Shown here: positions 13,501 to 28,500 of the stretch, one piece after another
Layout of the letters: every line of letters begins with the position of its first letter
Numbering within the stretch: the first letter of the stretch is position 1
Translations under genes and position numbers: made by a program
The notes under the pieces: generated by a model
Database searches by the model: none
What the model was told of the DNA's origin: nothing
Seen by the model: the letters and a program-made list of their open reading frames with translations, nothing else
Source of the DNA: Epiperipatus broadwayi
Taxonomy: Eukaryota; Onychophora; Udeonychophora; Euonychophora; Peripatidae
NCBI GenBank assembly: GCA_028023455.1
Contig: JAQFVV010000287.1
Location: forward strand, 496,001-560,000
Length of the DNA: 64,000 nt
Direction of reading: 5' to 3'

Positions 13501-16500
13501 ATATTCATGGTAGAAGATTTCAGTTAGATCCTATATTTTGTTATAAATATAGGTTTATCAATTCATTGAACTTTTTCAAAACTCCATTTGGAAACTACTC
13601 AGTTATAAAGATTCCAAATTCTTTAATATATTTATGTGAGAATTTTCTTTTAGTTAAAGTAATATTAATTACTTGACTTTAGAATGTTTATATCATTAAT
13701 TGCATTGCATTAAATACCATATTGCAATTTATCCCCCCTACTTTGAATACTTTTTAGCAAAAAACCTTTTATTGTACATATATGCATACACAGTCTTACG
13801 TTTCGACTGTCCTGCAGTCTTAAAAGTGTTCAAAGTAGAATGGATAAATTGCATTTATATAAGATATTACAGCAAAATAAAGGAAGTGGTGAATTTAGTA
13901 ATAAATACTATATTATTTTGATTTCAATTTATTTTATAACTTTTATATTACATTTTCTATTTTATTTGTTATATTTAAACTCCTCGGTCAAGATTTTTTT
14001 TCTTTAGAATTTATAGGGTTATATTTACTTCACTTATTGTTTTCTGAATAAATAAATAATATATTAATTACCAACATTATAATAACAAGTTATTTATTTA
14101 TCTAGCGCCGTGATTAATTTGTAATAGTTATTAGGAAATCATCCCTCTACACATATGCAGATTTATAACATGTAAATACTCTCCCTTTCCAAACACAAGA
14201 TAAGGTGGATTCATCTTATCTTTTCAGAATCCTTTATTTTCTGTTTGGAAAGGGAGAATAGTGTTATAAATCTATATAGTGTGTGTGTAGAGAACATTAT
14301 AACACTAGAGGCAGACAAAAATCTCTATCTGAAGTTCATAAATATGAGGTAATCTGATTATTAAATCACTAAACATCACATGATCACCATTTCTTATGCT
14401 TGCTCATAACTGTTATTAAAACAGGCAAAACTCTCCATACAGTAGTGCCACTCAGTGCAATCCAGAGTAATCAATGGATGCCAGAAGGCTTGTTCATAAA
14501 ATCTCTACTCATCCAATTTCCCCAGACTAGTTTTTAGCTTGTGGCTTTCATCAGTGGATGAGTAGGCACTACATAGGAATTTTATGCACAAGCCTTCTGG
14601 CATCCATTGATTACTCTGGTTTACATTGAGTGGCACTACTATATGGAGAGTTTTGCCTGTTTAATCCGATTATTACAAGGAAATTTATAAAACAATAGAT
14701 CACATTATGTATTAACAATTAAAATTCATATAAGAAAATATTTTCAGCAAATAATTTATGTCACTACTATACAATTAGTATTGATTTTACAGTTTCTCTT
14801 GTGCTAGATTAAGCTGTCTTTCAGCATTCTTTGAAATAGTGTTTTATGTCATTTGTAAATGTTTGATAGATGAAAACATCATTCAATTAACATCCATAAC
14901 TGGAAAGTCCAATTGTCACAAACACTTGATTGATAACCCTGTAAACTGTGCATGTCAATATTATTACTGTGAGCATACTTAGAAATAACTCATACAAAAT
15001 TTCATGTTTTAAATAAAATAAAAAAACTCACCTCAACAGGTTTACCATCATTTTCTCTATCTAATTCAACAGTTTTTAAAGCTGCGGTTCCTCTTTCATC
15101 CTGAGTAGATTTTTTGCCCTGAAAATAATACAACTTTAAATTACAATTACAAAAATACATAATTCAACAAATAAAAGTATACTATAACTATTTCTGAATC
15201 ACATTTAATTAAAATGTGTATATTTTTTGCAATTAAATTATTTTCACCATATTTTATATAATCAATTTATTTAGTTTTTTTTTAAAATCTCTCTTGAAGA
15301 TGATCAAAACTTTAAGATATTAAATGGCAAATCAAACATAGTTTTTGTTCTATTTTGAAATATGATTCATACTTGCTAATAGCAGTAAATATTTTTATAC
15401 AACATTCTTTGAATAACTTAATATACACTTAAATATATATGTTGAATTAAATATTTCCATGAATTGCTACTATAATAAAGAATAGAAATGAGATTATATC
15501 CATATAAACAGAGATAACTTTTAGCTTTTAATGTTAATAAGAAACTGTCAATTACTATTAATTGACAATCACTGAGGTTAAACAAGTTTTCTCATTAACC
15601 TATAATATAGCTCTTTTGTTGAAGTTTTTTATATATGTATATATTTGTAATAACAAATTATGTAAGCAAATGGACTTGGATTGAAAGAATTAATATTTTT
15701 TTCAGTTTGGGTTGATAGCTTGGTAATATAATAAAAAGATAAGAAATGACTACTAGAGGAAATGTGCATTAGATTCAAAGGTCTAAGTGCACTATTCAAA
15801 AAAATACAAAACCTCTTCCCTGATGAAAATCATAAGCAAAGAATTAATCTGGAAATATTTGGATAGAAAAGCTCTGGACATGGATATATTAAACACTACC
15901 AACTGGTGTCTATTGATTACTAAAGCTTAAACTAGGTATCAATAGAAGTGGCGAGAATAGAAGAGTATGCTAATAAAAAACTTCTTAAAGTCAGAAGTTT
16001 CTGAGCATAGATTATATGCCCAAAAACTTTTTCAGCTAAGTTAAACACTCATTTTATCTGAAAATATTATATACTACAGTAAACCTAGCTATTCTACTGT
16101 ATTATAAGTGAATCATTCCCTCAACACTAATGTATTTATTTTAAGAAAAGCTCTTTTTATTTGTTATGTTTTATATTCAAATTTTCAATTCATATCATAG
16201 CGGCCTCGCAACAACAAAATATCTCAACCCAGAGATCTTTAATGTCATTTTGTATATTATATATATGAACGGTGGTAAAATAGTTAATAATAATATGTAT
16301 TATTTTTAGAATTTGAAAAAATTATCAATATATATATATACAGTTTATAATGTAATATTACTTTTTATATATATATATAAATTTTATTTTTTCCCCTCTG
16401 TATTGACATACTTGTTTGTTTTTTCTGTATAAAAAAAATTAAAACTCTATAATGACTTGTATTTTAATTAAACGAAGCTACTACAAGTTCTCTGTTTTCC

Positions 16501-19500
16501 CAAAACATTGTGCAATTAAAGATTTTAAATAGTATATAAACTACCTTTTTATCTATTTCAAATACAAATTATTAGTTCAGATTTTATACATCATCCATTC
16601 CATCTCATACAATTTCTACATCTGCTTTGTGGTACCCCCAGTTGTGACATTGGAAGTAGATAATAATGTCTATTTCAATCTTTGATCAGCAGCAAATGGA
16701 ATGAAAAAATATATTATTAAAAATGGCTTCCAAATAGCAGGCTTAATATTATATTTTTAAAATGTTTCAACATTTTTATGTTTAACACAAAACATATAGT
16801 TTGAATTCAAGAATAAAAGGAAGATTGGGAATTATACAAAGGAGGATGGGAAAAAAGTTGTGATTAACAAAAAAAGATAAAGAATGAATTTGAAAATAAA
16901 CTGGCATTAGTGCACTTATTATAAAAATTAAAGCATTTAAATGGAGTTCGATTTAGAAAATAATTGAAGTACAAAGAAAACAAGATACAAAGCATTTTAG
17001 TATCAAAATATAAAGACAAAATTGCAATAGACACTTATAAAGAAGTCCCACAGGGGCTTTTATGATATTATTGGCTAATCTGCTTGCTTTCAAATAAGAT
17101 TAAAAAATCTACAAAATCAATTCATGTGTGGAAAAGGCATAAGCTACAAAATCATATACTACTTCCTCACATCACCACAAGGGGGCAGTATTGCATTGCA
17201 ACCTTTCTCTGGGCAAAGTGGCTGAGAGAATCCTGACTCCATATAAGAAGTCACAGTGCATCACATCACATACAGAGAAGACAAAGAATTTTTATTGGGG
17301 ATATAAAGTTAAGTGTAGTAAATAGATATAACTATTTAGGAATTGTCTTAAGTAATCAGAGAAATTGCTTGGATGAAGCAAAGAATAGAAAGGGAATGAT
17401 AAAGAAATTAACAATGTTATCATATAATAAACATGATGTAGCTAAAATTGTATGGAAGGGAGTGGCATTAGCAAGGTTAACATATGATAACAATGCATTG
17501 TTAGTAAATGGGTATTAAGTACAAAGAGAAATAATAAGACATGCATTAGATGCAGATGTGTGGATGACAAAGGAGGCAATTCAAGGAGAAAAGGTGTGAT
17601 TAAGCTTCTACATGAGAGATGCAAAATGAAAATATTCGGTAGATTGCAGTTTATGGTTAATAAGAGAAGAGCCAAAATAGTATTTAATTAGGTTATGAAT
17701 AAAGAGCAGGCAACAAGATGGGTGAGAAAGATAGTACGGTATGAAGATTTGGATAAAGAATTTATGTCAGTATATTTATACAAAAGATGGGATGATTGTG
17801 CTGGAAAATTGTTGAGTGTTATAGTGGCAAGGAATGGGATAGAATAATAAATGCATTAATAAAGAATAAGGAGCTGGAGAACTAGTATGGAGAGTAAAAA
17901 GAGTTTAAATATATAGTATGGAGAGTAAAAAGAGATTAAATATATATAGAAGTAAACAGAATATTGGGTGTGAGTTAAGGCTCGAACAGGATCTTTAGCA
18001 ACATACACATTAATGAAAAAATATGGGTGATTTAGTCTGCAAGTTATGTAAAGAAGGCATAGAAAATATTGGGCATCTGTTAATTAAATGTAAATGTCTA
18101 AAAGCAGAAAGGATACAAATAATGAAGTTGTGAGAGAATAAATATAAACAAAATGATTATACAGAAAGTGAGTTCTTAGTTTTTATGGGGGGGGGGGGTT
18201 TGAAAAAGATAAGGGAGATTTAGATAAAAAGGCCATGGAGTTGACAAACAAACTTAAGTTGTGCAAATGGAATGGAGCAGGATAGAGAAGAATATGGGAA
18301 TAACTTAGGGCAGAGAATGGAAAGGGCAGGTAAAGTGATTAACAGGTTTCTCTGAGCATGATAGCTGAGAGATTTTTGACTCCGAAAAAGGAGAAGTCAC
18401 AATCCATCTCATCTTAATCATCTCATACACTTCATTGTGACATTATTTAATGAATGCTAGATCCGGCTGTTTTTTAACATATCAAAAAAAAATGTTAACG
18501 AACAGACTGCCACCTTGGAAGCAAGCAGTTGTTTGCAGACGATTGTTGCGGTTCGCCTCCCAGCCGATGCTATGACATAAGGGGAAAAAAAAACAACTTA
18601 ATGCTTATTTATTTCATCTAAAATGTAACGCAGATTTTATAATTCAAAATATTCCATACCTATTATTTGCAAAAGTGTATATAAAATTTCATATCAATGT
18701 TTAAAAAATTGATAATACATTACTTTTTTTCCCAGCAAACTTGATTTTATTTTATTCTAAAATCTGAAGAAATTTATAATACTTTAATTGCTTGCTTTTA
18801 TTTATTTAAGTATGGTGTTTAGTCTAAATAGCTGATTAAAGTCTGGAGAGATTTCCAATAATTTAAAGCATTGCGTGGGAAAAAAGAAAATTAGAATGGT
18901 ATAACAAAAATATTTTAAATTCAGGAATAAAAAAAATTTAAGAGATTTTATTAGAAATAAAATCATAAAAATGTTATAGAAAATTATACGATTATTTTAT
19001 ATATAGTTAGAATTTTGAAAATTTAGTTATTATAATATTAGTCAATAATAAGTAAACTGGTTATAGTATATATTGTGTTATGTCCAAAATCTATGAATGA
19101 GTACTCTTAATAGTATATGTGTGTGCATATATATTTAAAGTTTATAAACAAGAAATGAAGTCATAGAAAAAATACTTAAATAAATATTAAAATGAAATCT
19201 TGAATGCTGTGAATATCAAGTAAATGACTATATTTGTAATATTTGGAAACAAATTATTTAAAATTAAATAAAAAGATCTCTCTAATACAAATGGATTTAA
19301 TTTTTTTTTTTTTGATTCTGACAAAAATTTAAATTATTAATGTAACAAATTTAGTGTAACTAAAGTTTTTCTTAAGTGATGTATAATTATAAAAAATAAT
19401 TTTAATGTATTTTGTACTTAAAAAGGGATTTTAAAAAATTAATTTTGAACCCATGTTATTTTGATGAATGTTCGTTACTAAAAAACGACACTGCATTATA

Positions 19501-22500
19501 GTTCTAAGTCTGTTTTATTAATTATAACGTAAAAATATCAATCTACATATTCAGTCCTTAGTATATGGTATAAATACTGAGATTTTTTTAAATGGAACAA
19601 TTGTATGGTCAAAAAAAGTTTGGGATAGCCCCAAAATGCATGCTATCGATGCTCTTTATATTGCTTCGTATCCCACTGTGTGCAACCACTACTTGCTGTT
19701 CCTGAAGTTCAGATAGTATAGAAAGTAAAAGTGACTTAAAAGTTGTAAGGAGATGAATTCATGTCCAAGTTAACCAAAATACTTCTATAAAGCAATCTAC
19801 ATATTAAACCAACTTAAATAGAAAGTTTTTGTAAGATTAGCTATCATCATCATCATCATCAACCATTATCAATCCACTGCAGGATGAGGGTCTCTTCAAG
19901 TTCAACCCATCTTTTCCTGATCTTTAGTTTCTCTTTTCCACATCACCCCTGCACACTTTCTTATTTCATCCATCCATCTCATATGTGGTCTCTTTCTGGG
20001 TCATTTACAATCTCTTGGAATCCTGTTTAAGATTTCAATTGTCCATCTATTATCACCACCTTAGCAATATGTCCATCCCAACTCCACTTCAGACTTTTAA
20101 TTTTTTCAATGAGGTCAGTAACACCTATTTGTTCTCTTACCCATATATTGTGTTTTCGATCTCTTCTTGTTACTCCTAACTTCAGACCACTCAGAGACGT
20201 ATGGAGATTAGCTACATATGTAGCCAATCTAAACATGTAAAGAAGCATAAATAAGAAAATAAATCTATTGTTGATAGAAAAATGTATAAGTATTTACAGT
20301 GATAGCTCATGATAACCTTTATGGGGATATCAATTTGTAGAAAATTAGTGGGTAATGAAAAAAAAATCTTATCTTAAAATAATTTAATTTCAACTCAATT
20401 TTTAAATCTTTAAGATTGTCAAAATGATCAATACCAGTTTATTAAAATTACCAATATCTCCTATCAATGATTTCTTGATGCTTAACATAGCTAGATCATA
20501 TAATCTTTCTTGTCCCATTGAATTGCATAAAAATGTTTTCATTTTTTTCAATGTTGGAAACCATCTTTCACTTTCAATAGTCATCATGGGAGTGGTGCAC
20601 AAGATTTTTAAAAGCTTTATACTGTCAGAAAATGTTTCATTCAAATTTTCATTGCAAATAATTCATAGAATAGAAAAATTCATGCAATCCATTTTGATTT
20701 GAATCATAAACATTTTAAAATAAAAGAATTAATGAACTGTATAAATTCATCAAAGTTAGTATAATTAAGCTCTAGATAATTTGTCATTTACTTGGATAAA
20801 AAAATTTAAAGCTTTCATTGAAAATAATTCTTAGAACACAAAAAATAATCCAATCCTCATTGATTTGAATCATAAACATTTTAAAATAAAAGAATTAATA
20901 AACTATTTAATTCATTGAAGATAAATTAATATAATTTGAAATATGAAAACTTCTAGTTTTAATTAAAATAATATATTCATGTTTTCTTTAAAAAAATATT
21001 ATTAAAATCATTTTTATTTTTGGTGAGTCATGAATCAAATGACCTAAAAAGAAAGCGGGCAAAACCATACAGTAGTGCCACTCAGTGCAAGCCAGAGTAA
21101 TCAATGGATGCCAGAAAGCTTGTGCATAAAATTCCTATCTAGTGCCTATTCATCCATTATCCCCAGACTAGTTTCTAGCTTGTGGCTTTCATCAGTGAGG
21201 AGCCTTGGATCTGAGAGCACTGCACTTGGAAATGGTGATCATGTGATGTTTAGTGGTTTAAGAAAGCCGACACTGAGTATGTATACTATTTGTACATGAA
21301 ATCTATTAAACATATTCTGTATTTAAAAATGCAGACAGAGAAAACTTACTGCAGCAAAAAAATCCAGTAAAATATAAAGATATATACATAATATTTTGAA
21401 ATATTAATTCAAATGCTAATAAAGAAAAAATATTTTCTTTATTGCCTAAAACAAAAGAGGATTTCACTTATACTATACTAACTTTAATTTTTTTTAAAAA
21501 AAAAAACAAATAAAAAACACTTTCAATAATAAAAAAAAATGTTGATGGAAAGAAATCTGACATGAAAAATTCTGAAACATTTAAAATACAAAGAGGATAA
21601 GAATTTAGTTAATTAGGTTTTTTTAAAAAAATTTATTATTCTTGATTGGTTTAATTGTTAGGCAAATCAAATAAAATTTTATTAAATGATAAATAAAAAT
21701 TCAAACGTTTAAATAATAATCAATACGTTTGTACTTTTTATATGCAAGCATAGAAATAATTATTTATATATTGTTAAAATTAATGTTTGAATTTATTTTT
21801 ATATTATAAAACAAATATGTGTCTATATATGTATGTGTTCTCAAGTTTGAGTTCATACACAGCTATCCACATCTTGTATATATATTTAAGACTAATGAAA
21901 TTATATACTACTAAAATGGTTTAGTCTTTTAAGTTTAAGGCAAGCAATAAATCATAATTTGAATATTTTTTGTATTTTTGGATTCGTGTGTGTGTGAACA
22001 TATATATAGGGGGTGATAAATGGGTTATACATGCCTACATAATTTAAACACCATTACTACATTTTTTGTTTTGATTTGTCTATTGAACTAATTAATATCT
22101 AGAAGTTATTTATGAATATGCCAGAGTCAGATATAATAATCTGTTTGTGTTATTGGTAAATAACCTTTCATTTTTATTCTTTATTATTATTAGTAACAGA
22201 TTAATAAATTATTAACCATCATTTACATTTGAACACATAAATTCAATAGTGCTTTGCTATTTAAGTAACTAACACTGGTCAACAAATACATTTGATTATG
22301 TGTATATAATTCTCTAAAATGTTATGGGTGGCACCAAGAGCTATCTTTAAATGCCACACACTTTTTAAAGTGATATATGACTATCTTATTTGTGGCCAAT
22401 CACACTCATAGTTATAACATGAACTTATGCTGAACTGAACATTGTAATAATTTCAGCATTTAGTATGCATTTAATATATGTTTGGATATATGGAAAGATG

Positions 22501-25500
22501 CATGTTGGGAATAACAAGAAGAGATCGAAAACACAATATATGGGTAAGAGAACAAACAGGTGTTACTGCCTTATTGAAAAAATTAAAAGACTGAAGTGGA
22601 GTTGGGCTGGACATATTGCTAGAAGAGATGGTAATAGATAGACAATTGAAATCGTAAACTGGATTCCAAGAGATTGTAGAAGACCCAGAAAGAGACCACA
22701 TGTGAGCTGGATGGATGAAATAAGAAAGTGTGCAGGGGTGATGTGGAGAAGAGAAGCTAAATATCGGAGAAAATGGATTGAATTTGGAGAGACCTTCATC
22801 CTGCAGTGGATTGATAATGGTTGATGATGATGATACAGTACTTATTTATATGCAAGTAGCCGGAATTTTATAATGCTTGCTCTTTGAAAGTATCGTATCT
22901 CATTATTGGCATCTGTTCAATGGTGATGATTGTCATCAGATTTTATATTTTTATAGTATTTACATGCAGTTACAAAATGACAATTATTTGCATTTAGCTT
23001 ATTCTTATTGCATGTTATTGTATCCAGTTACAAATGGCACATTAACAGGTGGTCAGTTTTAAATATCTATATTGATATTTCTCTATATTACACAATTATG
23101 TACTTATATTATGTATTCTTTTTCAATCTATTACAAGGGATTGCAAAATGTGAGGTATGCTGATCACATGCTGCTGATAGTCAATACCAGCAGGGCATAT
23201 TGTTTAAATTATATATTATATAAATTTTAATTATGAATAAACATATTATAATATATTGTACCTACTGAAATTTGAGATGTATTTCAGTATGTGGTAAGAT
23301 GTCAGTCATAATTTTTTTTATCTTTCTTTCTTGTTTGATTTTTGGATTGTGAATATGTTAACTTAAGAAACATTGAACTGTGTTGCTATAACAATAATAT
23401 TAATCTAAAATTATTATTAATTGTATTAGATGAAATACACAGGCTTATATATACCTGTGTCTATATATGTAATAGACAGGGTATGAGCACAGACTTTCAC
23501 ATGACCCACCACTCTTCACACTATCTCATAACACTGATACACCTGAACACACATATGTCAAAAAGATAAATAATCACCAATATACATATTTCATGCTAAA
23601 CCAGCAATCATCAGTTGGTCCAGATTACCATCTGTACACATATATGCTACAAGTGCTCAGATATATATTAAGATATACTTTAATGGACAGGCTTCAATGC
23701 ACTCCACACTCCAGCTCTTCAACCATCCATCCAATTGAAAATCTGATGATGGAATGCTCAAAGGCCACCCTTAGGCCAAGATTGTTGTCACACCCATGCT
23801 GACCTAAAGGTCAATCTGACCCCTCATGTACAGGACATAATCCATTAAATACATATACAAGGGATAGGCAGACATCTCTAATATGTAATAGATGAAATAC
23901 ACAGGCTTATATATACCTGTGTCTATATATGTAATAGACAGGGTATGAGCACAGACTTTCACATGACCCACCACTCTTCACACTATCTCATAACACTGAT
24001 ACACCTGAACACACATGTGTCGAAAAGATAAATAATCACCAATATACATATTTCATGCTAAACCAGCAATCATCAGTTGGTCCAGATTATCATCTCTACA
24101 CATATATTAATTGTATTGTAAGATTGTAAATTGACTTTATTCACTTTAAAAGGGAAAATGAATATATAGATAATAAAGTATATAATTTGGATGAAATTAT
24201 TATTTTTTTGTTATATATTTCATTTTTGTTACTGCATTCATAATAGTAAATTATAAACAATACAAATAAATATTTAATATTTCAAATATATTTGCTGTTT
24301 TTATTTGTATGACATTATACTAAGAAAATATGTATAAAAATATATTTCCGATGTAACATATTGAAAATGTGATGTAGGTTGTTTAATTTTTGTTAGAATG
24401 AAAAATACTGTTGGAATTGTAAAATGTGAATTTTTGTTGTATGTAATAACTCTAAAATATTTATTTTTATTTGTTGTGTAATACATATTTTTGTTAAAGG
24501 AACATTACCAGAAATCACTTACTTATGAAAATAGAGGATTACTATAGTTACACTGAAGTCAATAAAAAAAATCTTATAAATGGAACTAAATAATTTGAAC
24601 TCGTTCTCTCTCTTGTTTTTGTTTTAAATGGAAGTAAATATAAATTTCTTTATATGATTTTCTTTTTATTTCCTTTAAAGAATACCGTTGACTGAACAAA
24701 ATGGAGAGATAAGTAATATTATCTTCCATGGACTGGGCAGCATTGTCAAGAAAATGTTATGGGAAAATGACAACTTATTATAAAAGAAAAAAATCACTGA
24801 AATTGCTTCATTACATCATAAACCATCAAAATATTTTATCCTTTAAAATGAGTTTTACTTATATCTTACAGAGAGAATGCAAACATCAGATGGTATACAA
24901 GTCATATTTACCTGTCTGTATAATTTTATTAGATTGATTGATCTTTTTTTAAAGATATGAATTAGTTTAAGTTCCCATCATAACATCCTATATAAAGCTA
25001 GCATCTATTCATTCACAATATTTTGAAATAATATTTGTTCATGAAAGGATATCTCTGCATATCATCATGAATATAAACTAATACTTACATGTGTAATGTC
25101 ATAGAAACCAAATAATTAATTGAAAGAATAATTTGGCTATATACATAAAACATTGGAATTGACAAAATGTACTTTGAATTTAAAAGTTCTCATAAATATA
25201 TCTTTTCTGGAACAAGGATATAGTGTGGTTTATAGTTTGAAATAGACATCTGAACTGCGATGCCATTCTGGAAATACAGTATTTAAAGACTCATTCAGGT
25301 CATTTGTTTACATTAGGTCATTATTATTGATATATGTTTCTCTTTTGTAAGATGTTTATTGATAGATAATGTATAATTTTAAGTTAATTAGTAATATACC
25401 AAAATATAAGTTATGTTTTCCTAAGTTTAAACTTATATCTTGTGACATAGTAATTATTATTTTAATATTTAAAACATTCATTTTTTTATTTATTGATTTT

Positions 25501-28500
25501 AAAATTATTTTCCAGTGTATCATTTGTAAACAAGGCAAAACTCTCCATATAGTAGTGCCACCTTGTGCCAACCAGAGTAATCAATGGATACCAGAATGCT
25601 TGTGCATAAACTCCCTATCTAATGCCTACTCATCCAATATCCCCAGACTAGTTTCTGGCTTGTGGCCTTCATCAGTGAGGAGCTTCTGGCATCCATTGAT
25701 TACTCTGGTTGGCACAGGGTGGCACTACTGTATGGAGAGGTTTGCCTTGTTTATAAACACTTATATGCTAGTATAAGAGATGGTGATCATGTGGTGTATA
25801 TCATTTATATTAGGTCACTAAAGATTTTTTTCAAATAAGTATTCATTTTATTTTGTTCGCTTAAATTCATATTAATAAGTAACTTGATTCGTTTTTGGAT
25901 ATATATTTTTTAATATAAAGTATATAAGAAGATGTATATATTAAACTCTCTTGTATATTTAGACATAAATGTTTTGTATTTGGTATTAAATAATTAAAGA
26001 TTGATAGGCAATCACATATTTAAATATAGAATTAATGTCAATTGATGATTTATTATACATTCAATTAAATTGTACGTGTACATATTGATTGTTCACGATC
26101 TATTCATCATATATATATATTATATAATTGATATTCATTTATTAATAAATTTTAATTTAACTTAAAACAAATAAACTTGTCTGATTATTATACAAGTGTG
26201 TAATACAAATTCATTGATTAATAACATTTGAATGAGACAAGATAAATTAATCATATCACAGAATTTATTTGAAATAACTATCTCATATAATCCAGAAATC
26301 AAATCCCAGAATTGATAAGTATAGTAATATTATTTTTTATATTCTGACTAGATATCTTTATATGGTAAACATAACCAAATATTTGTGTATTTCATCTAAA
26401 TTATTATTGTTTGGATAAGTATTGTATTGAGTTCATGGTTAGTCAATAAGATCTTAATATTATTCAATTAATATTTTGTTTTGTTATAAGTCAGAATGAT
26501 TTTCTTTAAATATATTTAAATTTAGTTGATGTAGTTTTGTAAAACCAATTAACTATTAAATTTTAAGATTCATACTTTATAATAAATGCTAATTATTCTT
26601 ATATATATTTTGATTATTACAATATATAGTTTTAATAATTTAGTTGATATTAATTACTTATCCAGGCTTGGCCACTTGATGGCATTGTTGCCAGCCACAA
26701 ATAGTACAATGCAATGTTACCGTGTCACGATTTTTAAAATATGGTGCTTTTTTTTTTATCCCTTTAATTTTTTCTACTCTGTCTTTAATATTTCATTTTT
26801 AGGGTTTTTTTGGCTATACAGCTATTTTATTTTATTTTTTTGGCTTTAACTTTTATTTTTTAAACCAATTTTTATTATCTTTTTTTTAAAATAAAAACAA
26901 ACAAAAAATAACTTCTGTCTCTAACTTTTACAAAGTATTTCTCACCCCTCACCCCAATTAAAATAAGATCAAAACTTTTGACTTTTTCAACTTTTGTTTT
27001 CTTTTTAAAATACAGCCTTTTTTTGCCTATACAGTGATTTTTTTGGCTTAATTTGTATACCGCTGATATACTAAAACTTTTATTTTTAAAACCAATTTTA
27101 ATTACCCTTTTTAAAAATAAAAAAACCAAAAATAACAACTTTTGTCTCTATCTTTTGTCTTAGTGAAGACAAAGTATTTCTCAACCCACCCACCCCCAAA
27201 AAATTAAAATAAGATCAAAACTTTTGACCTTTTTCAACTTTCATATCTTTTTTTTTTTAAAAAAGTGATTTTTTTTCGTTTTATTTGTATTACGTGATGT
27301 CTATTTTGCCATTTTTAAAAACTTTTCCTATTAATTGCATTTTTTGATCCTTTCAACGCATCACCCCAAAAAAATTACAATAACATGAAAACTTCAGACT
27401 TTTACAACTTTCGTTTTTTTCTTTTTTCATGTTTAAAATACGGTGATTTTTTTTTTTTGGCTATATGGTGATTTGTATTATGCGATTTCTATTTTGCCTT
27501 TTTAAAAATAACTGTTACTATTAATGACATTTTTTGATCCTTTTATTTTTTCTTACTACGTCTTTAATATTTTATTTTTAGGAATCGAATAGCTTTGGTT
27601 GTAGGAGCCTGACTGATATCAGTAAGTGGCACAATTTGTGTACCATTTTATTTGTCTCATATAATTTCTCACAAAAGCATGAGTTTTTGCATGAGCTTGG
27701 CCGAATCATATTTGGCCCTACCCTTTCCCAATATTTTGCACATTCCAAGTTGTGTAGGGAAGGGTGGTGAAGGTGTGACAATTCTTAGTGAGTCAGACTG
27801 CATGATTTAAGTAAAAATGAAATTATTCTGCTATGGAGATATCAAAACTTGTGGCCACTTGAAATCCAAACACCGTCAGACAATACGGTAGTGACCAGTG
27901 AATTGTGCGAATTTGCATAAAGTGCCACAAAGCATAAAACAGGCCGTAATATTTCTGTGCAACACCATCAAGCAGCTTGCAATGGCTAAGATAAACACAA
28001 CTGCTTTCTTAGCCATAAGTGTAGGCCAATGCCATCAAACAGCCTGCTAATGGCTAAGATAAACATAACTGCTTTCTTAGCTGTAAGTGTAGGCCACATA
28101 AAAGGCATTTGTAGCTGTTTTGGACTGGCAACAACACCAACAGGCGGCCAAGCCCAGCTAAGTAATTAGTACCATTTAGTTACATGAAATTTAAAGTAAA
28201 TTAATATGATTAGTTAATTGTATTTAAGTAAATATCCAATAGAAATCTACTGTTTCTTTTACATACTGGTATGATTGGATATTATAGATTCAAGATTATC
28301 TTACAGCAGTGATGGTGAACCTATGGCATGAATGCCAGAGATGGCACATTTGAATTTTTTACTGGCAAATAAACTATTTATATATCATAATTTTCTTCAA
28401 TATTTTTTTTGTTGCTAAAATCTGTACTAATAAATATTTACTGTAAACTAAAAGTAAAATAAATAAATATAATATTATATTAGAATTCAGTTTATAATTG

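Larger units (their letters stand above)
26651..28168. mobile_element. Non-coding TIR element, 1.5 kb
   Basis: The first ~46 bases (TAATTACTTA, then a C-rich stretch with GGCTTGGCC and TTGTTGCCAG) recur inverted at about 28118-28168, with roughly 80 percent identity by eye. The interior has a T-rich, tandemly repeated left half (26720-27585) and a GC-richer right half with a 66-bp direct duplication (27960-28096). No transposase reading frame is visible, so it looks like a non-autonomous DNA transposon. The TSD cannot be separated from the TIR because the outermost 10 bases are part of the inverted match. Superfamily not recognised. Confidence 0.68.

Noticed and set aside
25369-25776. 135-codon frame
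   Set aside because: Runs through AT-rich intron into a family A copy; not conserved between family A copies.
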